Source of the DNA: Isoetes taiwanensis
Taxonomy: Eukaryota; Streptophyta; Lycopodiopsida; Isoetales; Isoetaceae
Direction of reading: 5' to 3'
Assembly: GCA_021234155.1 (NCBI GenBank)
Contig: JAJEKV010000009.1
Location: forward strand, 10,794,546-10,858,545
DNA: 64,000 nucleotides
The notes beneath the pieces are model-generated. The model saw nothing but the letters and a program-made list of their open reading frames with translations. It had not been told where the DNA came from and searched no databases. Each line of letters starts with the position of its first letter. Within the stretch, counting starts at the first letter, position 1. A program made the translations under genes and the position numbers. Shown in pieces: positions 43,990 through 57,172 of this stretch.

Positions 43990-45639
43990 CTTAATCAATC
44001 TTAAATTTGCCTAGAATATACATATCTCGTACGTAAAACTCTATTCTTATTCTTATTCTATTTGAAAAAATTAGTTGGTTGCTAGAATTGCATTATTAAA
44101 GTGTAATGTGATGAGCACAAGCAAATTGAACCTATATGAATGTCCGCTCATCCCTTCCAGTAAGTATGTTCGAGAAGGTAGAAAATCACCATATCATTGC
44201 ATAAGTGACAAGTGAACAATAAATAAAATTGGTGATAATAATTAGAAAGATTTACTTCTATACCCAGTTTGTCTAATTGTAGACTATAATGGTCCATGAC
44301 TAGTTATATTTAATTTTTGCATATAGTAATATGTTATTTTTAACATCAAATTAGAGATTTATATTGTAATGAAGGCTTAAATCCATAAAAAATATAGTCT
44401 ATCATGAAAGACAAGCTAAGTTTACTATTATGATATCTAAACTAGGACACTCCTAAACAAAAAACATGTGTACTAAGTTTATGATAGTAAGAAATAAGAA
44501 GATTTCTTCGTGTGTTTTGGACTAAGACAATACAAACTTAATTGAAACTTCTATCACATGTTTCATCAATCATGAGTTGAAAAGAATGTTATCTTGCTTT
44601 AAAATATGGCAAGCATAAGTATAAACCTGAAATGTCCCATGTCTATTTATAATCAAATCTCGCATATAACGTGTTAATTTAACATGAAATTCGAGATCTT
44701 TGTTGCTAAGGAAGGGTCACGTTCATAAAAATATTTCCTATCATAAAAGATGCATTATTTGTACTATTATCTTAACTTAACTCGAATATTATGTAGTAGC
44801 AACCACTTCTAGATATAAGAAATACATGGTTATTCACTATATTTAAGTTGACAAATTTTTTTTTATATAGACATAAGTGGAATGTATGGAATGAATCATT
44901 TATTGCCCTTAGAAATATTTATATGAGTTTAATTAAATTATTTCAGTTCTATTTCTGTCCTAGATTCTGTATCAGAGATTCTTTGGTGAAATTTGAGACC
45001 AACGTGTCTTATGAACACTTCAAAAAATTATTGGACTATAGCTCTTACACTTGACAATATATGGCCACAAGTCTTAAGTCAAAACTTGTCATAATAAAGA
45101 AGAGACAATTCACAACATCAAATAGCGTCGCATGACTTCATATAATGTCATCTAATAGCAACAAAACACGCAAACATGCAAATTAACATGTTTTATCATA
45201 AAACGTCAATTACTTTTGATTTAAAAAGGTTTGGATATCTTTATGCTCGAGAGTTTGAAGAATGCAGTTCTGGCCTGGTGTAAAAACTGTTGAATTCTAT
45301 GAGATTTGGTTATGAAAAATGCCATAGTGATAAAGAATCGAGTGAAGATTCAAAAAGTGGTAGTATCTTTTGAAATGAATATTTTTTTTTGTTAGATGCA
45401 TAGGTTTAAGTGGCAGAGGGTATGTTGGACCAATTCTGGTGGATGAACCCAGAATATTTCCATTAATAACATTAGTCTTAGTTATCTCTTGGTCATTTAC
45501 TAAAAAGGTGCAATTTGTCTAGGTCAATGGTTCTCCTCCAACTCAAAATGTTGAAAAGAACAATGGTGTGCACACTAAGAAAGCCCCTCCTACCAAGAAT
45601 ATTGAAGAAAAAACAAAGAGCCCTCTATAGTAGGATGCA
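43990..45639. other. AT-rich spacer, second copy, no gene seen
   Basis: Nearly identical to 13271-14907. It contains no convincing coding frame. Confidence 0.55.
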
Positions 45640-45799
45640 ATGGAATAGAATAGAATAGAATAGAATTGTTTTTATTGTCCACGAGAGACCAATCGCCTAT
45701 GGGACCCAATACAAAAAGCCAGCGATCCACATTATCGCCGGATTAAAAACCCCGCCCGGGGTTTTCGAGGGAAAACCGCGGCAGCAATAAGACTACTCG

Positions 45800-48700
45800 A
45801 CAACGATTAAATGGTTGACCGGGGCATATCCGAGCCCCTCAAGTCCAAGACTTCCTGAATGTATGATCCGGAAAGTGAGCGACCGGGGTCGCCTAGTATC
45901 ATGTGTAGCGGCTCATCAAGTCTAGTCAACTGAGCATAGCATGTCCGAATCTGATCATATGCCGGGCAGCTCTGAAAAGTGTGACACTCATCCTCAACAG
46001 CTCCCGTCTGGCAGCACTAACAAACCCTATCCTGACGTGGGCTCCCCAATCCATCGACTGTGCCTCAATCCGGAGATGGTGGGCACCTGTCTTGAATGGA
46101 GGCGATATGCCCGCGCTTTTCATGGGCGGATATGAACGTAGGTAGCGCTGTGGGCCTCGTTCTAATGTGGGATTTATGTGCTGCTTGTAATGTGTGTTTT
46201 GACTTGCTCCAGGGCACTGGAATCCCAAAGCTTGTTGGAGAAACAAGCATCAACGTAACATCTCAGCTATCGCGACCGCCTCTTTTCTACCGATGCACAT
46301 GTGCTCTCGACATTCCATCTAGTTAGCCACCGCGACTCTTTTATCCTTCCAACAATTCTTGAGTCGCTGTGGTCCCATTGCCACCGCGATAAGCCAAGTC
46401 GCGTGAGACTCATCATCATCCATATTTACCACCTTCCGAAATAGACGATGTGTCTATCAAGGGCCGCCATTTGGCGGTAGGAAACCCCGTCTCTCCCCGC
46501 AACAAAATTTGATATGGGACCGTGGATTTCACTCAGAAAAGTGCCCGTGCTAAGAAGGCCTTACACTGTTCTAAGTCGCTCCAAGTAGCAAGGGACACCA
46601 TCGGGCCCCGGACTTCAACCCCAGTACAAAAAGAACGGGCTCTACCAATACCCCGATTAATGGATGTGCCCGATGTCCCCAATCATACAATTCTCGCTCT
46701 GTGGTTATTGTTCTCGCATTGCATAAAGTGCTTTCCACCGCTTTGCTACGCAATCTTATAGAAGTGTCCCAAAGATAGTGTAGAAGGAAACTCCACTCCC
46801 GGATACTTGTAGGTGGGTGTCACCTCCACTTGTTGCCCTCGATAAGGAATGAAGGGGCCTTGGATGGCGTGAGGATGAGATTAGGACCACCTTAGACTTG
46901 GCGATTGACCTTCATGTCCGTGGGTTCGGCGGGTGTATCCAGAAAGCATCTAGGTGAGACCGCATATCCTCCGAGTGTGAGCTAAGAGGTCAACACAACA
47001 TCTGCATAGATGAGTTGCCCGATGACTGATGCAAAAAGTTGGGTCCCGCCACCCCCATTGTCCATGAGCGGTGTTCCAACCGGTCAATGTACGAACCAAA
47101 CAATGTTGGGGAAAGAGGACTTCCACTGGGACCCAATATCGCTATTGAATGGTTGTCCCGTCATCCGCGATCCGACCAACAACTCTCGCACAACACCAGA
47201 TAATCGCATTTTGCATATCCACGTGAACCTCCTGTTGCCGCAATCTTTCCCATAACTTTTCCCGAGGCACGTTGTCAAAAGCCTTCGCGAAAAGTCAACA
47301 AAGCAACAATACAAGTCCCGGCCGACGGTTTACGCTATCCTCAACCAAAGTCCTCAATGTGAAGATATGATCAATGGTTGAATGCCGGGTTCCAACCCCG
47401 CTATGAGAGCTCGCACACTGCTGCTTCTACCCACCGTCAATCAAGTTGCTCAATAATGCCGGCTAGCGGTTTTGCAAACACCGAACCCACCATGATTGTT
47501 CTGGTAATTGGTTGGACTATGTGGATCTCCCCGCCTTGTAAATGGGGACAACTCGCTTGTGGTCCATCACCGGGGAATCCTTCCTCTAGTGCTCGTTGAA
47601 CATAGTGGTTAGGACCGTACCATAGGCTCCCCTGCCCACTTGAGCAACTCGCATACCATCCATCGGTCCGTTGCTTTCCCATTGGCCAAACGCAGGACCT
47701 TGGGTAACATCATCCTCCTCGTGATTTCTAATGTCGGACCATTCTGTGGGGGTATGAGTGCTCGTGTCCCTTGAGGATCATAGAGTTGTTGCAAGTATTG
47801 TTCCCACTGCTCATTAGTGATGTTCCCCGTAGGCTGGGCTGGCTTTCAAAGAACCTTGCGCCAAAAGGTTCTAGGATGGCTTTCCAATATATAAAACATT
47901 TCCCTTTGATGACGTGCAATGTATTGAGATTTCTTCACCTTCAAGAAAGCACGATACTGTGTGGTGGCATGTGGGCGCATTGCAGGATCTGTGATCTGAT
48001 AGAGCCGGCATTTGTATTCCTTACACTCAGCATCAAACCACCGACATGGAATGTTGCGGTCCTGTGATACTTCTCGGGCATGCTATCCCAAAACATCTTT
48101 ACTGCGACAAGCACCAAGTAGCTCAATCACCGTGACGTTTTTCGCTCTAGCGTGGGGGCCTGCAAAATTCTGAAAAGGTCATCTATGAGCATATCGCCAT
48201 AATCCTTTGCCCGCTCATAATCCAATCGCCAAGTGAGGTATCACGAGGAGCTGCCGGTAGAAGGGGTTCTAGCAGCACCAAGCCAATTCGCGGTAGAGTG
48301 GAAGGTGATCCGAGTCTGTCTCCTCATCTCTACCGCCCTGTGTCTACCCGAAAAGTGGTTGATCAAATGTACATCCCGCCGGCGACTAATAGATAGTCCA
48401 CCACACTAGATCCTCCACCCCGATTCTCTTGTCCGCATGTGCACTTACGGAGGAAGGCCACCGTGCCGTGCCATTACAAATTACCAAGTCAAAGACACCA
48501 CATAGTAGAAGCAACCGCCGCCAAAGCGTGACGACTATCATCCGATGTTCGTGGCCAAACCGCCTCCGCAGTGGCGTAGTCATAACACATCCCCGAGCCA
48601 AAGGATCAAGTCTCATGGGCTGCTCTACTCCCCGCTTGCGTGCATTGAAGTCCCCAAGGAGTACCACACTACCCAACCGATCGACATATGGAGCTAGCCC

Positions 48701-49095
48701 ATCCCACATCCGAAAGTGGGCATGGTAAAAGTTGCTTTCTACGCATGTGGAAAGTAGCAAGCGGCCAAGAAGAGAGGGTTGCCACTACAATTACGCACCC
48801 GCACCCACAAGTACCGGTTGTGTCGCCGGGCCTTGTGCGGGGAAGACCGACCGCGTGCCAAAGACTCCCGGAATAACAAAGGCAACCCTCCATGTCCCCT
48901 CTTGCCTGTCGCGACTATTGAAGACCGAGAAATGTTGATAGCCTAGAAGATCGGGTAGCATGTGTCCCGCGTGCTCCCATGTCTCCATGAGGAAGATGAG
49001 ATCCATATCGGCAAAGAATGAGTTGAGACTATCCCCCTTCGCCATGGGAAACCTCGACAATTCCTGGAGACCACCCGGGGCACATTCCCTATTTG
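45800..49095 (-). pseudogene. LINE B second copy, ORF2, inactivated
   Basis: Fragments of endonuclease (FLMETWEHAGHMLPDLLGYQ), EN end, RT and the C-terminal domain remain. CTG in the first copy is often CCG here (for example TCCTGCG against TCCCGCG near 48968 and GACTGAG against GACCGAG near 48926). Confidence 0.75.
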
Positions 49096-50888
49096 TTAGC
49101 AAAGCAGAGGCATACGCAGATTGAGTTGTGGGGAAAGAGTGGGAAGCGGTAGCGATCGAGTCATGTGGACAGAGGAGAAGCGTAGGGGTTGGGGCGTGAG
49201 TGAGAAGCAATAGGAGTTGGGGTGGCATATGACCGAGGAGTAGTGGCAAAGGGGCGGCAGGCGGGGGCTGGAGCAGACGGTGGAGGAGCATGATCGAGGA
49301 GGTGGGGGGGCTGCAAACTAATGGCCCGGAGGGTCCGGCAGCAACATTCTGCGAGCGGAAAATGTGCATCTTGCCTCGAACTAGTCCCACAGCCTCCTCC
49401 TTGACAAATAATGCCTCGAACCTTGGTGAGCTCACGCTGCCAAGGACTCTTGTTGGTTATTTGGGGTGAGGTCTCGTCCACATACAAGGATGTTCCCTTC
49501 AATTGCTTGCCCCCGGGCGCAAGATGGCATCCCGTACTTGCATATCCGCCATCGTGAATATGACAATACGGTTTGTAGGCGAAACGCCGAGCACCATGAC
49601 GGCCGGCTCGAGCAATGTGTGCACGTGCCTAGGCAATGTCATACGATTGATGATCCGTGATCCGAGTCTGGTGAATGAGATTATGTCCCTCTTCTTCCAA
49701 GCAGCCACGGATCACCAAATTATGACCTCTCCGGCTGCGTTCACTAAGCTCCGTGGATCAACGTTTTTTGGGGCAAAGATGTACCGGCCGCCGTTCGTGA
49801 GTTGAAGGGCGTTGTCCGGTGTCCGCGGAACGGGAGGGTTCCGTTGGTGTGGAGGGAATGGTGAAGTAGGGCGTCGGTGCCGGGCCTAGACCCGACTTCG
49901 CATGGGTGCTTGATCATGGGTGGCGGTGAGGTGCCCGAGATTGCCTCCGCCTTACGGCCAGAGAGCCTCGACTCCTGGCCGGAATTGTTTACGCCACTCC
50001 AACTTCAGATACACAATTTTGCAAGGCCTCGTGTGCATTGGCATGGAGTCCTTTCCCCTGTTGGATTGTAGCTTCTCGTAGCTCGTGTGCCCCTTGCTCT
50101 TGAACAAGGCAACGCTGTTCCAACTTCTGTATCCTAGAGGCAACCACATCATCTGCCGATGTTAAGGTGATCTCCATTGTGCTGACCCTGTTCTGAAGGG
50201 CCTGCTGTAGCAAATGGCTTTCGTTAGTTGCTATCTGAAATGCCCCCTGAGTGGCAATGACATCTGCAATGTCCAATCGAAGACGGAAGATATCAGTGAC
50301 CATCTCCTGCTCAATTCTCTCCTTGTCCTTCATGATAACTTCATCTCTGGTAGACATGGTGTCTATTTGTGCCCGGAGGCCAGCAAGAGTTTATCTATCC
50401 TGCTCCCTTTCAAACTACAACAAGCGAATACTGTCAAGCAATTGTTGCACTTGGGTCTCAATGCCTGCAAACTGTTGCTTTATTATAACCAGTTGCTTCT
50501 TAAGCACCTGGGGGACGGAGGCTTGTTGCTCTTCTGCCAGGTGTGAGATCTGAGTGGTGTGATCCTCAACCATCGCCTGTGTTTGTCTCCACCTCTCATG
50601 GCATGACTGGTGTGCCACCCTTGTGGAATCAGAGTCTGAGGTCTGCAAAGCTGGGTCTGTCGACTATGCTACTCTTGGTTGAGCCAGCTTGCTGCTGAGC
50701 CTTTGCACGAGCTCCTCCTCTTCATGGAAGAGGCTTCTCCCTTGGCCTTGATTGCTAGGGTCTAGGTCTCTTCTTGCGGGGGCGCTGTATGCTCCTCCCA
50801 AGTGGGCATGTCGTACAAACGGTTCCGAAGTCCGGGTCCAGGTCCGGTTCTCGAGGAGTTGGGTTGGGGATGTCCTGAGAGTGTCCAT
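49096..50888 (-). pseudogene. LINE B second copy, ORF1, interrupted
   Basis: N-terminus MDTLRTSPTQLLEN at 50888, coiled-coil block STRDEVIMKDKERIEQEM..., MEITLTSADDVVASRIQKLE, and an eroded RNA-binding domain. Shares the old TAG after the QPRVA segment with the first copy. Confidence 0.7.
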
Positions 50889-51558
50889 GGGTACCTAGAC
50901 AGATCTTGAATCAAACTGACCAACAAATTAGGGCAAGCCAAGGGAATATGTGAAGCCCTAATCCAGAATCCAAAAGAGCAAACCGGCCGGAAAATTGCTG
51001 TTCTGACAGAAATAACTTAGCCAACCAGGATCATACCACACACCATCGGAAAGGTTGCTAAGAGAGCTTTCCAACGCAACAAATTTCAGCTGAAACGGAC
51101 TTCGGATCTCCTGTTATGAGCGAAAAACCGCGGACTAGCACCACCGCCTTTAGGGTTTGAGCGCCTTTGGAGATGGAGGCCGGAAAACTGCTGTTTCGCT
51201 ATACAAACCCTATTCTAGCATATGCAAATCGCATACCTTCAGAAAGATATCTGAGAGAGCTTTGCAACGCACCAAATTTCAAATTGAAACGGAGTTCGGG
51301 ATCTCCAGTTGTGATAAAAACATGAGACCCGGCATGAGGAGCGCCTAGAGAGAGAGGAACGCCTAGAAATTTGTATGGAGGGACGGGAAGGTCAGAATCA
51401 TGCACAAGTGCAACAAAACAAATAATAGGCTAAGGAGTCATTGTACTAGCGGATCCCGGTCAAGCTATTAATGATGAAAGGCTAGGGAAGACAAATCTAG
51501 ATATTAAAATTTCTAAGTTGGAAGACAATTGGAAAGATAAAGGTTTGGGTGACAAAGA

Positions 51559-51840
51559 ATGTTTTGGTTGTGTCAAGCAATTGGAGGTTCCTTGCATCAT
51601 GGCATAGCCTATAAATTAAATAGTGTTCAATTTATGGAGAATTACTTTTTTCTAGAGCCAGAGGTTATTGGGGATAATGATTGTCTTGATTCTGATCTAT
51701 TAGCAGTGAGTATCCTAAACCTAAGCAAAAAAGGAGAAGTATCAATTGTTAGACATTATTCTAGCAAGAGATCCAAGTTGATTAATGACACTAAACGTGA
51801 AACTATAGGTATAGATGGCACAAATATGTGTCGTTTATAA
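51559..51840 (+). CDS. 93-residue hypothetical ORF, second copy
   Basis: Encodes exactly the same protein as 20829-21110. Family not recognised. Confidence 0.3.
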   Translation: MFWLCQAIGGSLHHGIAYKLNSVQFMENYFFLEPEVIGDNDCLDSDLLAVSILNLSKKGEVSIVRHYSSKRSKLINDTKRETIGIDGTNMCRL

Positions 51841-51845
51841 CATAT

Positions 51846-52340
51846 ATAATGACATTTTGTGCATGTGCCATTTGTGCATATTTGTGCCCTTTATCCTCTG
51901 CCCTTTTTATGCCATTTAAGTGTGGTCAACAATTTTGTCGTGGAAGTGTCATGAATATGTCATTTTTTTTTGCCATGTATGTGATTGTATGTGTGGAATA
52001 AGTGGCTTGTATGTGTGGAGCTTGTCATATATATGTCATTGTTTTTGCCATATAAGTGACATGTATGTGTGGAGTAAGTGACTCATGTGTCATTGTATTT
52101 GCCATATAAGTGATCTATATGTGTGGAGTAAGTGACTTGTATGTGTGGAGCTCGTGCCACACATGTGACATGTATATGATCTGTATGTGTGGAGTAAGTG
52201 ACTTGTATGTGTGGAGCTCGTGCGATGCATGTGACATATATATGTGCTGATAGTGCCATCTAACTGAAGTTCAAGTGCTTTATGTTGTGTGGTGCATTTG
52301 TAGACATTATGCCATTTATGTGCCATGCATGAGAGATAAT
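51846..52340 (+). repeat. GCCAT/TGTGTGGAG degenerate repeats, second copy
   Basis: Same structure as 21115-21600, with a duplicated GCATATTTGTG segment near 51877. Confidence 0.5.
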
Positions 52341-53352
52341 TGACATTCATTTGTGATATTCTTAACCTATTTTCTTGAACTAAATCGAATGTGGACCAAA
52401 TATAATTTTTATTCTGTATTCTCATGAATTACATAAGCTTGAAGATTAAATTTACACTACAATTTCACTTATCGTACAACTGAAACATTTTTTATTAATA
52501 TAACGAAGGAACAACACATTGATGTCACTGAGAATTAAATTTTAGAACTTCTAAAGACATAAGTTTTTGCCTCCTTTGTAATAACTGATTTGCCACCGAA
52601 TATTTGCTCTGGAAATTGATAACCGAAGCAATAATCAAAGCAAGCATGCTTACGAAACTCACAATTGTTCCGGTACATAAGATGGAATGTGCTTCAAGAA
52701 CATAAGGTGGATTTGATCATGGCACTTGTTAACAGTGGAAATTATAAATATCTAGATATATTGCTATAAAAACCATGAGCATCAGAAGAAAACCACTTGC
52801 TTTATGAGTTGCTTCCAAATCTGTAAAGAAAAGGAAACAACATTAGATGCTTTAGCAGCACTTCAAAAAAAAATTAACAAACATTGGCAATGCCGAAGAA
52901 TGCACTGCAGAATTCTTATTTGCAAAACTGTGAACATGGGCTTGTTCCAGCATAGCTAGAACAAGAGAAATATTAACAAGAGAAAAAGCAAATAAGCTAT
53001 AGAACTGGGCATGCATTACAACGATTCATCATGTTCAGATTGTACAATTAAGATGGTCTACTCAACTTGTATAGCAATGCTCTTCGTGCGGATTGCATGG
53101 TATATTGCATCATTACAATCTACTTATAATGAAATAGAGATAGTACTGACCAGTGATTACCTAGAGAATTGCAACTCTTTCAGTATCAAATTAACAGAGC
53201 CTCTACAAACTTTGCATTCAAATGAAATATTGCATGTCTGCACCTTGCCTTTCACCACAACGCATAAACTGAAAATGGGACCTGCAAAAAAATTGCATTG
53301 TAATATTTAGAAGGTAATACCAAAGGACAAAATACAAAACTCTAATATTTTC

Positions 53353-54946
53353 CCTTTGGAGGGGATGTTTCCATGGGGAGGGTGTGGGATGAGATTTTGC
53401 AGGGGTTGCAGAAACACCTCAATTGGTGGAAGGGTAGCAAGTTGTCCATGGCAGGTAGGATCACTATTGCCAAGTCAGTACTTTGTAGCACTCATGTGTA
53501 TACAAACATCTGCGATGTTAGCTCCCGAGGGTAAGATCTGTGCTTTGGATAAGATTGTTCGAAAATTTGTGTGGGCGGGATGATGAAGGGGCGGTTGTTA
53601 AAGTGGCTTGGTGGAAGTGTCTCCGCCCAGAAGATGGGGCCTTGACCATTCGGATTTGGCAATTGCATAGTAAGGTGTTGGTCTCCAAGTTTGTTTGGAG
53701 CATTCCGCAGATGGAGCATCTTCTCCTGGTGCTTGGGCCGTTGTTGTTGCGATCTCTTCGCCATTGTGTGGTGTTTGGGAAGCCGATGGCATGTGGAGTT
53801 GCCCCGGCAATTTGTATGGTCTCCTCTTCCCACATGCATCCCCTTTTCTCACGGGGGTGTTGGGGCTTGGGATCATGTGCGTGTGCTCTTCCAAAAGATT
53901 ATGCCTCGGTTTATCACCACTCTCCTCCTTTCTTGTGGGTTCATCTACCCCCTGCGACTTGCCCTTGGGCGCCATCGTGCATGCTCGAGCGAGGCCCGTT
54001 GGAGGCGAAGCCGTGGCTCACCTTGCGAGGATTGCTATTGGGGTGGTCAGCTAGCCGTGGGAGTTCTTCGAGCTCGCTTTTCGCTTTGGGGCCAGGGCTA
54101 TCTGGGAACAAGTGGCGGGAGTATTCCGCTACACATACCTATAGTCCCTCGGGATGATGTGGTGGTGCGGGTTTGGAAGGTTCATCCGATGTTGTGTCTT
54201 CTTATTTTGTGCGGTCTTGTTACCGGTCTTTGGCTATTCATGACACACCGCCCCTTCCGCAAGTGGTCTCTGCGGCTTCGGGTTCTCGATGGCTTTCGGT
54301 TTGGGCGTGGACATGGAGTTCACTTCCCCACCGAAAGTTAGGTGCTTGGCGGGTGGTGCACCGCTATATCGGGGTGAATGCCCTTGTGAGTCGGTTTAGG
54401 CCGGTGTGAGCCCTCTCTGCTCTTGTTGGGGCCTTCATCGTAAAATAGAGCATTATGCGGTTTTATGCCCTCACTTGCGGTGCACCTGATTGGGTTAGGG
54501 CTCTGTTTCAGTGCGATTGACTAGCCAGCCAGATTCTTTGCTTCATGTATATCCCGGTGCTTGGTCGCTTTGTGGCAACAAGCCTTGCATCCGCATGGCT
54601 TTGTTCTTTGTGGCTGATTGAAAGCGGTGGCGGTTGTGGATCTTTTCGGGGATTCTGACTGCGGCCTCTCCGATTCCTCAACTTCGGTACAAGCTATTTC
54701 AAAGCTTTCCCGGTGTTCCTGGATTAGTAGAGCGGAAGTTTGCCATTTGGCGGGACTTCTTGGGTGTTGTAGATGGTGATGATCGGTTTGTACAACAATA
54801 GAGTTGCAGTTTTTCTGTGAGTTTGTTGTGGAGTGTCGAGGTATCGCTGTCTCTTTGGGGCAGTTCTCCTTCCTCCTCACTTGCTTTGTAACATTACCAT
54901 TCTCTTAATATATTGATGACACAGTGCTTCAAAAAAAAAAAAAAAA
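53353..54946 (+). mobile_element. L1-type LINE with poly(A), second copy
   Basis: The TSD AAAACTCTAATATTTTC lies at 53336-53352 and 54947-54963 around a body ending in about 20 A. The body corresponds to 22541-24177 but its ORF2 frame is broken repeatedly (open pieces 53540-54157 and 53691-54341), again often where the first copy has CTG or CAG. Confidence 0.9.
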
Positions 54947-55749
54947 AAAACTCTAATATTTTCAAAACTATGAAACATAAATGATTGCAAAAGAATTAAC
55001 CCTTGCCATCTAAAAATCTGAATCAATAGCTTAAACCAAAATAAGACAAATGTTATCAAGGACCATAGCCAAGGCATGTCACTTTTGCCCTAGATATAAT
55101 ATAAGGAGTAAATAAACATGTCTAGAGCATCTGCTTAACGTGTCCTCCTTACTCTCTCAAATGCATATTGTAACAACTCTGCATCTGCATCTCCAAATCC
55201 TAGAAATGCTCTTAAGTATGCACGTGGGCTAGTTTAGAAAACTATTTTCCAGGGCATGGATATGCTTTTGATGCAGAGGAAGAGGGCTTCTGATGCTTCT
55301 GAGGTACCATTTTGTTTAGAAGCTGTGTAAATTTCCTTCTCTACTGAAATAAGAAGAAATCATGGAAACAAATGATCTTCAAGAAGGATTTGTAAATCGA
55401 TAGCGTATAATACCTGGCCAGAGATGTGTTGTTGGAACACTTGTAGGCCACAATGCGGCATCTGTCGCAAGTCGAATTGGAGGGCAACAAGCAGGTGATA
55501 GGGCAGGGCGACTTTGTTGCCGCCAAAATACTCTCGCTACAAGTTCATGCCTACTTTATTCTAGTCTTGGCTTTTATTTATTTTTACTTTTGTTTCCTAA
55601 ATTTTTGTTATATTTTTGTTAAACCATATTATTTGCTATAGGCTCGTGCAAGGTATGGTACCATGACAAGAAACTTGAACTTCGATTCGTTACTACAATA
55701 ATTTGTAGCTGTGTTATGTATCACTTAATGAAATTTGGAAGAAGGTTTA

Positions 55750-56599
55750 GTTGTAGTTTCCATACCAGATCCTACTCCAGGAGACAAGTTTTCTACCCCT
55801 TCAACGTGCTGCATTGGAACGCCATATCATTTACTTCTAGAAGGTGGTCGCTATGGGTGATACACGTTTGCCCAACCTTGCTTTGGCCATGGCGATGGGT
55901 CCCCAATGCCCGAAAATTTCTTTGGAGGGACAAGCAAGCTCGATGGTTCTCACGCGGGTGTAAAAAAAAAACAGATGCGTACATGTAAGGACAAACAAAG
56001 ATCACAAGGCACTTAAGTACCCTAAATAACTACTTTCCTTCGAAGCTGGGATCTGTTATGCTCGGCGCGACGTTAGATTCAAGATATAAAAGTCAATCAG
56101 GCTCACGGAGCTCCCACACGGATGTACACCCGGTTGCCCATGAAGTAGACTTATAGCTTCCATTGAGTTATTTTGCACATAGATGTTGAGACGGGGCGTT
56201 GGGCTTTCATTCGGGGAGCAAAGGCTTTGCGGTGTTGCCACCGAAGCCCATTGAGGATGAATGTCATGCTCTCGGATCTCGCCCGGCGTTTTTCCCATAT
56301 TTCGGTATGTTCAATACTAGTGCCTCAACCGTCGCATGAGTTATTGAATGATCGATGGGTTTATTGGGGTCATACCTCCGGGAGGTTATGGATGCCCGGA
56401 CTTCGGTTGTGTCCTCGGGGCGGTATTGAACTGGCCTACACAATTATGCATATGCCGGTATCCTTATTACTGCCAAGGTTTTTCCCTTAAAACCCTTATT
56501 TTTAATCCCGTCGATACACGCTTGTCGCTCTCTTTTGTTTGGGCCCCATAGGCCAATCGGTCTCCGTGGACGCTAAAAAATCTATTCTATTCTATTCTA
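55750..56599 (+). mobile_element. LINE fragment C, second copy
   Basis: Corresponds to 25000-25906 with tail at 56581-56599. Between about 55910 and 56510 it is severely corrupted relative to the open frame of the first copy, while sequence on both sides is almost identical. Confidence 0.85.
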
Positions 56600-56844
56600 A
56601 CACGTACCCAAAAATAGTTTTAAAAATTATTTCCTTGCTACTACATGCAGCGAGATTTTAGATTGTGAATGTGAGATAACTTTGGTTTATAACTAACTAC
56701 AAGCGACATGTTGTTGTTTCTCGACTAAGCACTGCAAAATCAAAATGCAAATTTGGTGAGACTTAAACATTAAACAAATGAGACATTTGTTTGTGACATT
56801 ATCCATGTCAACATATATACATATTGTAGCTAAATGTATGAAAT

Positions 56845-57172
56845 TTGATTCCACATGAAACGAGAAATGGATGTTACTTGTTTACGTGTCATTTATGCTT
56901 GCCCAAATGGCACAAATATGGTGGCACTTGTATGACAATTACAAGGCACATATATCTTTGCCATTTGTGCTATTTAAAATGGCAATTTTTAATCACACTT
57001 AAATGGCATATACATGGCACTATTGTATGTGCCATTTATAAAGTCACAAATGGCACATTATATGGCATCTATAAGTCATAGTTTTTACTTTGCCAATTAA
57101 ACTAGTCAAAATGGCAAACTCGTAAGAATGTGCCATTTGTTTATGCCATTTGTACCATTTTTTGTAGTAGTG
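56845..57172 (-). mobile_element. CACTA-like terminus, second copy
   Basis: Same ATGGCA/TGCCAT-rich region ending GTAGTAGTG at 57172. Confidence 0.5.

Larger units (their letters stand above)
45640..51410 (-). mobile_element. LINE B, second copy
   Basis: Collinear with 14908-20690, tail at 45640-45666. ORF2 is more fragmented than in the first copy. The RT box carries the same D-to-V change plus a 2-bp insertion. ORF1 keeps a readable coiled-coil block (49989-50357) that is broken in the first copy, whereas the first copy keeps the RNA-binding block broken here (49161-49960). The two copies are thus damaged in complementary places. Confidence 0.85.
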
